From: Bradyrhizobium pachyrhizi
GTDB lineage: Bacteria; Pseudomonadota; Alphaproteobacteria; Rhizobiales; Xanthobacteraceae
Direction: 5' to 3'
NCBI RefSeq assembly: GCF_001189245.1
Contig: NZ_LFIQ01000057.1
Coordinates: 106,615-143,027, forward strand
DNA: 36,413 nt
Shown here in pieces: positions 30,987 through 36,413 of this stretch. Positions within the stretch are counted from its first letter, which is position 1, and each line of letters opens with the position of its first letter. Below the pieces are notes generated by a model, which made no database searches, had not been told where the DNA came from, and saw only the letters and a program-made list of their open reading frames with translations. The translations under genes and the position numbers were made by a program.

Positions 30987-32153
30987 ATGACCGAAGCTGC
31001 CGCACCACGATCCGCCGCCGGATCCGCCGTTTGGGCGGATGCGCTGCTGGCCTCGTTCGCGCAGGCCGGCTATCAAAGGTCCGAGCCGACGATCCTGCAG
31101 CCGGCCGAGCCGTTCCTTGATCTCTCCGGCGAGGACATCCGCAAGAGCCTTTACCTGACGACGGACCCGAGCGGCGAGGAGCTCTGCCTGCGCCCGGACC
31201 TCACGATCCCGGTGGCGCGCGACTACCTCGCCTCTGCCCGCGCCGGCCAGCCGGCCGGCTTCAGCTATCTCGGACCCGTGTTCCGTTATCGCGGCGGTGC
31301 GCCGAGCCAGTTCCTGCAGGCCGGCATCGAATCGTTCGGGCGGCAGGACCGCGCCGCGGCCGATGCCGAGATGCTGGCGCTGGCGCTGGAGGCAACCACG
31401 GCGTTCGGGTTGAAGGACGTCGAGATCCGCACCGGCGACGTCGCGCTGTTCAACGCGCTGATCGAGGCGCTCGACCTCTATCCGGTGTGGCGGCGCCGGT
31501 TGATCAAGGACTTCAACCGCAAGGTCTCGCTGACCGACGACATCGAGCAGCTGACGCTCAAGACCGCACCGGGCCGCAACGAATATGAGGGCGTGCTCGC
31601 TGCGCTGGCCGGCTCCGACCGCAAGGCGGCGCTGGCGCTGGTCACCGATCTGATGTCGATCGCCGGCACCACCAATGTCGGCGGCCGCACGGTCGCCGAG
31701 ATCGCCGACCGTTTCCTCGAGCAATCGACGCTGAAGGGCGGCGCGCTGCCGCGCGATGCGGTCGCGACCATCAAGCGCTTCCTGGCGATCGCGGGCGATC
31801 CCGACGACGCGGTCGCGCAGCTGCGCGCGCTCGCCGCCGACGCCAAGCTGAACCTTGCCGCCGCGATCGACCAGCTCGAGAGCCGGATCGGCTTCATGGC
31901 CGCGCGCGGCATCGACATCCGAAAGACCCGGTTCTCCACCGCGTTCGGCCGCGGCCTCGACTACTACACCGGCTTCGAGTTCGAGCTGCACGCCAAGGGC
32001 AACGGCGCCGAACCGCTGGTCGCCGGCGGGCGCTATGACGGGCTGATGACGCAGCTCGGCTCGGCGGCCCCGATCCCTGCGGTCGGCTTCTCGGTCTGGA
32101 TCGAGGCGATGACCCGGCATGGCCAGGCCACCTCCTTCGGAGCCGCCCAATGA
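30987..32153 (+). CDS. hisZ: ATP phosphoribosyltransferase regulatory subunit HisZ
   Basis: A 388-residue class II synthetase paralogue. ATG 30987 is preferred to the in-frame TTG at 30975. Histidyl-tRNA synthetase-like motifs remain: [83 protein letters not shown] and [12 protein letters not shown]. The tRNA anticodon domain is absent. HisZ has no synthetase activity; it forms the hetero-octamer with HisG and mediates feedback by histidine. It overlaps hisG as ATGA (32150-32153). Length agrees with the family. Confidence 0.95.
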   Translation: MTEAAAPRSAAGSAVWADALLASFAQAGYQRSEPTILQPAEPFLDLSGEDIRKSLYLTTDPSGEELCLRPDLTIPVARDYLASARAGQPAGFSYLGPVFRYRGGAPSQFLQAGIESFGRQDRAAADAEMLALALEATTAFGLKDVEIRTGDVALFNALIEALDLYPVWRRRLIKDFNRKVSLTDDIEQLTLKTAPGRNEYEGVLAALAGSDRKAALALVTDLMSIAGTTNVGGRTVAEIADRFLEQSTLKGGALPRDAVATIKRFLAIAGDPDDAVAQLRALAADAKLNLAAAIDQLESRIGFMAARGIDIRKTRFSTAFGRGLDYYTGFEFELHAKGNGAEPLVAGGRYDGLMTQLGSAAPIPAVGFSVWIEAMTRHGQATSFGAAQ

Positions 32154-33127
32154 GCACGCCCTTCGTCGTCGCCGTTCCCTCCAAGGGGCGGCTGCAGGAA
32201 AACGCCGAAAGCTTCTTCGCCCGCGCCGGGCTGACCTTGTCGAAGGCCGGCGGCGCCCGCGACTATCGCGGCACCATCGCCGGCGTCGACAATGTCGAGA
32301 TCGCCTATCTCTCGGCGAGCGAGATCGCAGCCAATCTGGCCCGCGGCTCGGTGCATCTCGGTGTCACCGGCGAGGACCTGGTGCGCGAGAGCATTCCCGA
32401 TGCCGACAAGCGCGTGCTGATGATCGAAGGCCTCGGCTTCGGCTATGCCAATGTCGTGGTCGCGGTGCCGCAGGCCTGGATCGACGTCCGCACCATGGCC
32501 GACCTCGATGACGTCGCATCGGGCTTCCGCGAGCAGCACAATCACCGCATGCGGGTGGCGACCAAATACATCAATCTGACGCGCGGCTTCTTCGCCAAAC
32601 ACGGCGTCGGCGACTACCGCATCGTCGAAAGCGCCGGCGCCACCGAGGGCGCGCCCGCCGCTGGAACCGCCGAACTGATCGTCGATATCACGACCACCGG
32701 GGCGACGCTCACCGCCAACGGGCTCAAGGTGCTCGACGACGGCGTCATGCTGCGCAGCCAGGCCAATCTGGTGGCGTCGAAGGATGCCGACTGGTCGAAG
32801 GGCGCCCGCGAGACCGCGCGCGTGATCCTCGACCATATCGCGGCGCGCGCCCGTGCCAGCAAGTATCGCGAGGTCCGCACCCGCTTCGCCGGCTGCAATG
32901 ATGCGCTGCTCTCCGAGGCGCATAACCGTTTCGGCGTGGTTGCCCCGTTCGGCGGCCCGACCTCGTCGGGCATGCTTACGCTGCACTGCCCACCGGGCAA
33001 GCTCTACGCGCTCGGCAGCTTCCTGCGCGAGCACGGCGCCGAAACCGTGTCGGTGGTGTCGCTGGACTACGTGTTCGACCGCGAGAACCCGCTGTTCGCC
33101 AGGCTCGAGGCGTTCCTGCGACAATGA
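32150..33127 (+). CDS. hisG: ATP phosphoribosyltransferase HisG with an unusual C-terminal extension
   Basis: A 325-residue enzyme for the first step of histidine synthesis, joining ATP and PRPP to phosphoribosyl-ATP. The catalytic core is clear: [11 protein letters not shown] at the start, [28 protein letters not shown] and the PRPP-binding [14 protein letters not shown] (174-187). HisZ-dependent HisG proteins are usually short, little over 200 residues, with no extra domain. This one continues from about residue 240 to 325 with a segment ([10 protein letters not shown]..., [44 protein letters not shown]) that does not look like the standard HisG_C histidine-binding domain. I recall this long form from bradyrhizobia. 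It is coupled to hisZ. Confidence 0.93.
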   Translation: MSTPFVVAVPSKGRLQENAESFFARAGLTLSKAGGARDYRGTIAGVDNVEIAYLSASEIAANLARGSVHLGVTGEDLVRESIPDADKRVLMIEGLGFGYANVVVAVPQAWIDVRTMADLDDVASGFREQHNHRMRVATKYINLTRGFFAKHGVGDYRIVESAGATEGAPAAGTAELIVDITTTGATLTANGLKVLDDGVMLRSQANLVASKDADWSKGARETARVILDHIAARARASKYREVRTRFAGCNDALLSEAHNRFGVVAPFGGPTSSGMLTLHCPPGKLYALGSFLREHGAETVSVVSLDYVFDRENPLFARLEAFLRQ

Positions 33128-33195
33128 GGCGGCCACGCCGTTCATGTTGGCGACAGCTACCCTGCGGTACCATATTGTGTTCGAGGGATCTCTCG

Positions 33196-33252
33196 TTTTG
33201 ACGCGGTGTCTTCGTGCGAGGCGGAAGGCCACATCGCTCGAAAACGCTCTAG
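33196..33252 (-). repeat. Palindromic repeat (family 2), copy b
   Basis: On the minus strand CTAGAGCGTTTTCGAGCGATGTGG... ending CGCGTCAAAAC. It shares its end blocks with 2401-2457 and 35181-35236 but its centre is diverged. It ends 17 nt before the glycosyltransferase ATG. With copy c in the same orientation it flanks the GT2/deacetylase pair as a direct repeat. Confidence 0.7.
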
Positions 33253-33268
33253 TTCTGGAACCTGACCG

Positions 33269-34315
33269 ATGATGCTGGGCTCTGACGTTTCCAGCCTGAC
33301 CACGACCGCCAAGACCGCCGCCGGGCAGGGTCTGTCGATCGTCGTGCCCGTCTACAACGAGGCGGCCGGGCTTGCGGCGCTGCACGAGCGGCTGATCAAC
33401 CTCGCCAAGACGCTGCGCGCCCGCTACGGCCTCGCCTGCGAGGTGATCTATGTCGATGACGGCAGCGCCGACAACACGCTGATGATCGCGCGCAGCCTGC
33501 CCGCCGACGGGCTCGACCTGCAGGTGGTGTCGCTGTCGCGCAATTTCGGCAAGGAGGCGGCGCTGATGGCCGGCCTCGACCACGCCCGCCGCGGCGCAGT
33601 GCTGTTCATGGATGGCGACGGCCAGCATCCGCCGACGCTGGTCGAGCAACTGGTCGCACACTGGATCGATGACGGCTACGACGTGGTCTATACGGCGAAG
33701 GCGCATCGCGACAATGAATCGGCCGCGCGGCGGCTGGCCGTGCGCGGCTTCTACGCGCTGATCAACTGGGGCGCCCGGCAGCAGATCCCGGAGGACGCCG
33801 GCGACTTCCGCCTGCTGTCGCCGCGCGCGGCCGCGGCCCTCCGGCAATTGCCGGAGCGCAACCGCTTCTTCAAGGGCCTCGCCAGCTGGATCGGCTTCAG
33901 GCAGATCCGCGTCGACTACGAGCCGGCGCCGCGCGCGCACGGCGTCACCACCTTCAACGCCGGCCGGCTGATCGGCCTGTCGATCGAGGGCCTGACCTCG
34001 TTCTCGGTGGCGCCGCTGCGCTTTGCCAGCCTGCTCGGCGCGCTGCTCGCCGGCGCGGCGTTCCTGTTCGGCCTCTCGATTCTGTGGGAAGTGCTGACCA
34101 CCGGCAAGCAGGTCCCCGGCTATCCGTCGCTGATGATCGGCATGATGACGATCGGCGGCGTGCAGCTGATCATGATCGGCATCGTCGGCGAATATATCGG
34201 CAAGATCCTCTCCGAGCTGAAGGCGCGGCCGATCTACTTCGTCGCCGAGCACACCGAGAAGCACGCCGACGGCGGCGCGGCGCAAAATGCCTCCGAGCGG
34301 ACCGCCGCGGAATGA
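33269..34315 (+). CDS. GT2-family glycosyltransferase (dolichol/undecaprenyl-phosphate sugar transferase type)
   Basis: A 348-residue protein with a cytoplasmic GT-A domain: SIVVPVYNEAAGL (23-35), YVDDGSADNT (61-70), LSRNFGKEAALMAGLDHA and the metal-binding DGDGQHPP (115-122). Two transmembrane segments follow (about 251-275 and 286-310), the layout of GtrB, ArnC and FlmF-type enzymes that load a sugar onto polyprenyl phosphate. A charged Lys/Glu-rich C-terminus follows. ATG 33269 is followed directly by a second ATG. The gene overlaps the next one as ATGA, coupling it to a YdjC-family deacetylase. This suggests that an N-acetylhexosamine is first transferred to undecaprenyl phosphate and then deacetylated. 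The sugar is not determined. Confidence 0.88.
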   Translation: MMLGSDVSSLTTTAKTAAGQGLSIVVPVYNEAAGLAALHERLINLAKTLRARYGLACEVIYVDDGSADNTLMIARSLPADGLDLQVVSLSRNFGKEAALMAGLDHARRGAVLFMDGDGQHPPTLVEQLVAHWIDDGYDVVYTAKAHRDNESAARRLAVRGFYALINWGARQQIPEDAGDFRLLSPRAAAALRQLPERNRFFKGLASWIGFRQIRVDYEPAPRAHGVTTFNAGRLIGLSIEGLTSFSVAPLRFASLLGALLAGAAFLFGLSILWEVLTTGKQVPGYPSLMIGMMTIGGVQLIMIGIVGEYIGKILSELKARPIYFVAEHTEKHADGGAAQNASERTAAE

Positions 34316-35157
34316 ACACCGATACGCCGCGCCGGATCTGGCTGTGTGCTGACGATTATGGCTTGAGCGACGGCGTCAACCGCGCGATCCGCGACCTGAT
34401 CGAGCGCGGCCGCCTCAATGCGACGTCGGTGATGACCGTGACGCCGGCGATCGGCCGCGATGCGGCCAGCGCACTCACGGCATCGGTGGCGAGCAGCCCG
34501 CGTTGCGCGATCGGGCTGCATGTGACGTTGACCGCACCGTTCCGGCCGCTGACGATGCATTTCCGCCCGCTCGACGGCGACATGTTCCTGCCCTTCCCGC
34601 GGCTGCTGCGCGCCGGCCTGATGCATCGGCTCGACGCCGAACTGGTCCATGCCGAGGTGCTGGCGCAGCTCGACGCCTTCCACGATCTGTTCGGCCGCGC
34701 ACCCGACTTCGTCGACGGTCATCAGCACGCGCAGCTGTTCCCGCAGGTGCGCGACGGCTTCCTGCGCGCCGTGAAGGAGCGCGCGCCCAACGCCTGGGTG
34801 CGGCAGTGCGGCCGCGAAGGCCCGCTGGCGCGCCAGCTGGCGGCGGCGCCGAAGGCGCTGGTGCTGAACGTGCTCAGCACGCAGTTCCGGATCAAGGCGC
34901 AGCGAGCAAGCCTGCGATTCAATCCGGCCTTCGCCGGCGCCTATGATTTTACGCGCGGCAATGATTTCGCGGCGCTGATGCAGGGCTTCCTCGACGGCAT
35001 GCCGGAGGACGGGCTTGTGATGTGCCATCCCGGTTTCGTCGATGAAACGCTGAAGAGCCTCGACCCGCTGACGACGCAGCGCGAGACCGAGCATGCCTAT
35101 CTTGCAGGCGACGATTTCCCCGCGCTGCTGGCCCTGAATAAAGTTACACTCGAATAA
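34312..35157 (+). CDS. YdjC/ChbG/NaxD-like carbohydrate deacetylase
   Basis: A 281-residue protein beginning at ATG 34312 inside the end of the glycosyltransferase gene. Motifs of the YdjC family: LCADDYGLSDGVNRAI (Asp14-Asp15), GLHVTLTAPFRPL (His70), DGHQHAQLFPQV (Asp135, His137, His139) and VMCHPGFVDE. These residues bind the metal of a de-N-acetylase fold. ChbG acts on chitobiose, HpnK is linked to hopanoids, and NaxD of Francisella removes the acetyl group from undecaprenyl-phosphate N-acetylgalactosamine. Coupling to a GT2 polyprenyl-phosphate transferase favours the NaxD-type role. No signal peptide. The 3' end carries a 16 bp tandem duplication that includes the stop codon. Confidence 0.85.
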   Translation: MNTDTPRRIWLCADDYGLSDGVNRAIRDLIERGRLNATSVMTVTPAIGRDAASALTASVASSPRCAIGLHVTLTAPFRPLTMHFRPLDGDMFLPFPRLLRAGLMHRLDAELVHAEVLAQLDAFHDLFGRAPDFVDGHQHAQLFPQVRDGFLRAVKERAPNAWVRQCGREGPLARQLAAAPKALVLNVLSTQFRIKAQRASLRFNPAFAGAYDFTRGNDFAALMQGFLDGMPEDGLVMCHPGFVDETLKSLDPLTTQRETEHAYLAGDDFPALLALNKVTLE

Positions 35158-35167
35158 AGTTACACTT
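35136..35167 (+). repeat. 16 bp tandem duplication across the deacetylase stop codon
   Basis: GAATAAAGTTACACTC (35136-35151) is followed directly by GAATAAAGTTACACTT (35152-35167). Because 16 is not a multiple of three, the stop codon TAA (35155-35157) arises in the second copy; without the duplication the frame would end at the TGA five nt past the repeat (35171). Confidence 0.85.
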
Positions 35168-35180
35168 GCCTGACCCTTGT

Positions 35181-35236
35181 TTTTGACGCGTTTTCTTCAC
35201 GCGAACCGGCCCCCCGCTTCGCTCGAAAACCCTCAA
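35181..35236 (-). repeat. Palindromic repeat (family 2), copy c
   Basis: On the minus strand GGGTTTTCGAGCGAAGCGG, then CGGTTCGCGTGAAGAAAACGCG and TCAAAA. It is the best preserved of the three copies on the CGGTTCGCG side. It sits between the deacetylase gene and the DUF2076 gene. Confidence 0.75.
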
Positions 35237-35362
35237 GGTTCACGAAAAGCCGCCGGTCGTATTGTCGCATACATAAATTTAATTCTGGCCCCCACTCCTT
35301 GCGCCACAAACCCCGTCCTACATCTCGGACGCGCCGATTCGATCGACGCGATGGAGAACGCC

Positions 35363-36238
35363 ATGACACCGCAAGAACGCCAACTGATCGACGATCTCTT
35401 CGACCGGCTCGCCAAGCTGGAGAATGCCCCGCGCGACGGCGAGGCCATGTCCGCGATCATGCAGGGCCTGCGCAGCGCGCCGAATGCGGTCTACGCGCTG
35501 GTGCAGACCGCGCTGGTGCAGGACGAGGCGCTGAAGCGCGCCCATGACCGGATCCAGGAACTCGAGGCCGCGGTCGGCCAGCAGCAGGGAGCCCAGCAGC
35601 AGGGCGGCGGTTTCCTCGATTCGATGCGCGATGCGATCTTCGGCGGACAGGGCCAGCAGCACGGCTCGGTGCCGCCGGTGCGGGCGCCCGATATGGGCGG
35701 CCGCGATCCGGGCAGCCGCCCGGTCTGGAACTCGGGCCAGGCGATGCAGCAGGCCGGCGGCGGCTATGGCCAGCCTTACGGCCAGCCCGCGCAACCCTAC
35801 GGCCAGGGCTATGGCGGCCCGCAGCCGCCGGCGTTCGGCGGCGCGCCGGGCGGCGGTGGCGGCTCGTTCCTCGGCACCGCGGCGGCGGCCGCCGCCGGCG
35901 TGGTCGGCGGCGGACTGTTGCTCTCCAGCATCCGCGGCATGATGGGTGGCGGCAGCCACCAGTCGCTGGCCGATTCCGGCGGCCTCGGTGGCGGGTCGCG
36001 TCCTTGGGGCGGCGACCAGTCGTCAAGCGACCTCGCGCGTGACGCCGGGGTCAACGACATCGGCTCCAACCGCGATAGCGGCTCGCGCTCCGGCCTGTTC
36101 GACCAGGCGTCGAACAACAACAATGAGAACAACAACAACGACAACAACAACGACAACGACCACGATTCCGACGACTTCGATAATGATGACGATGACGGCG
36201 GCTTCGACGGCGGCGGAGACGACAGCAATTACGCGTAA
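35363..36238 (+). CDS. DUF2076 family protein with Asn/Asp-rich C-terminal tail
   Basis: A 291-residue protein. ATG 35363 is preferred (MTPQERQLIDDLFDRLAKLE, the DUF2076 start) because a GGAG box lies 6 nt before it; ATG 35351 would remove that box from the leader. Layout: helical N-terminus to about 75, Gln/Gly/Pro/Tyr-rich linker (75-165, with GQPYGQPAQPYGQGYGG), a hydrophobic Ala/Gly segment (169-195, probably one membrane-inserting helix), then a polar region and a tail of Asn then Asp (251-291, NNNNENNNNDNNNDNDHD onward). The tail is encoded by runs of AAC/GAC. DUF2076 proteins are periplasmic or envelope-associated proteins of unknown function. The acidic tail could bind calcium. No signal peptide is seen. 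Confidence 0.85.
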   Translation: MTPQERQLIDDLFDRLAKLENAPRDGEAMSAIMQGLRSAPNAVYALVQTALVQDEALKRAHDRIQELEAAVGQQQGAQQQGGGFLDSMRDAIFGGQGQQHGSVPPVRAPDMGGRDPGSRPVWNSGQAMQQAGGGYGQPYGQPAQPYGQGYGGPQPPAFGGAPGGGGGSFLGTAAAAAAGVVGGGLLLSSIRGMMGGGSHQSLADSGGLGGGSRPWGGDQSSSDLARDAGVNDIGSNRDSGSRSGLFDQASNNNNENNNNDNNNDNDHDSDDFDNDDDDGGFDGGGDDSNYA

Positions 36239-36258
36239 GCGTCCCACCTGAAACACAG

Positions 36259-36286
36259 ACGGCCGCTCTCATCGAGCAGCCGTTTT
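36259..36286 (+). terminator. Rho-independent terminator after the DUF2076 gene
   Basis: ACGGCCGCTC (36259-36268), loop TCATC, GAGCAGCCGT (36274-36283) with one mismatch, then TTTG. It lies 20 nt after the stop codon. Confidence 0.7.
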
Positions 36287-36295
36287 GATTCCGAC

Positions 36296-36413
36296 GTCGT
36301 CCCGGCGCCGGCCGGGACCCATAACCACCGATCTCGATTGTTGCGCACGATCGGCAACCCACACCGCCTCGAGCCGAGAAGCCGCGGCGTATGGGTCCCG
36401 GCCTGCGCCGGGA
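36296..36413. repeat. MITE-like palindromic repeat (GTCGTCCC family), copy c, cut by the window end
   Basis: It opens GTCGTCCCGGCGCCGGCCGG and its right end reads GCCGCGGCGTATGGGTCCC, the inverse of the left part of copy b. So it is in reverse orientation relative to that copy. The last few bases lie outside the window. Confidence 0.8.

Noticed and set aside
32033..34285. A 750-codon minus-strand frame opposite hisZ, hisG and the glycosyltransferase
   Set aside because: It spans three unrelated plus-strand genes with clear motifs, has no recognisable domain, and is explained by GC-rich third positions.
1..36413. Insertion sequence, prophage or integrative element
   Set aside because: No transposase, integrase, phage structural gene or att-like repeat was seen; the palindromic elements have no coding capacity of their own.

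Overview
The window looks like chromosomal DNA of a GC-rich alphaproteobacterium of the Bradyrhizobium/Rhodopseudomonas group. The reasons are the gene order pmbA-cysQ-like-DUF4170-lysophospholipid acyltransferase-waaA-lpxK, the divergent rluB-like/tadA pair next to rsmD, the small families DUF2093, DUF6101 and DUF4170, and intergenic palindromic repeats of the kind common in Bradyrhizobiaceae. The assignment rests on gene order and recognised sequence character; no database search was run. I found no rRNA, tRNA, CRISPR array, transposase, phage gene or replication origin.

Layout. 1-1664: end of an M16 peptidase gene plus a complete second M16 gene whose zinc site is lost. 1814-2245: arfB-like ribosome rescue factor. 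2510-6111: a small secreted protein divergent from a likely four-gene operon (cytochrome c, glyoxalase, Tat-signal small subunit, GMC dehydrogenase). 6391-12117: a ribbon-helix-helix protein, mutL, rsmD, an rluB-like gene with a very long charged repeat tail, and tadA. 12257-16079: a fluoroacetate dehalogenase-type hydrolase, an acyl-CoA dehydrogenase, and an alpha/beta-hydrolase/adenylate cyclase fusion. 16126-20018: purD, xseA and a dienelactone hydrolase-like protein without its nucleophile. 20205-26047: DUF2093 and the minus-strand lipid A/Kdo operon. 26322-30068: DUF6101, ubiA, a secreted repeat protein and rsmE. 30194-30749: a parDE-type toxin-antitoxin pair. 30987-36238: hisZ-hisG, a GT2 glycosyltransferase with a YdjC/NaxD-like deacetylase, and a DUF2076 protein with an Asn/Asp-rich tail.

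Most genes are housekeeping: mismatch repair and exonuclease VII, rRNA and tRNA modification, ribosome rescue, purine and histidine synthesis, ubiquinone and lipid A synthesis. The most distinctive feature of the window is its intergenic DNA. At least seven families of palindromic elements fill the gaps. One of them, about 104 bp with two hairpins, occurs three times, and each time its first three bases (TAA) are the stop codon of the neighbouring gene. Another is a 122 bp MITE-like unit with perfect 28 bp terminal inverted repeats.

The gene-level items most worth checking are: the GMC dehydrogenase with a CX5CX3C motif expected for a 3Fe-4S cluster; the GT2/NaxD-like pair flanked by direct repeats; the hydrolase-cyclase fusion with His at the usual Asn position; the Ser-to-Gly change in the dienelactone hydrolase-like protein; and a minus-strand terminator at 29149-29176 with no annotated gene upstream of it.
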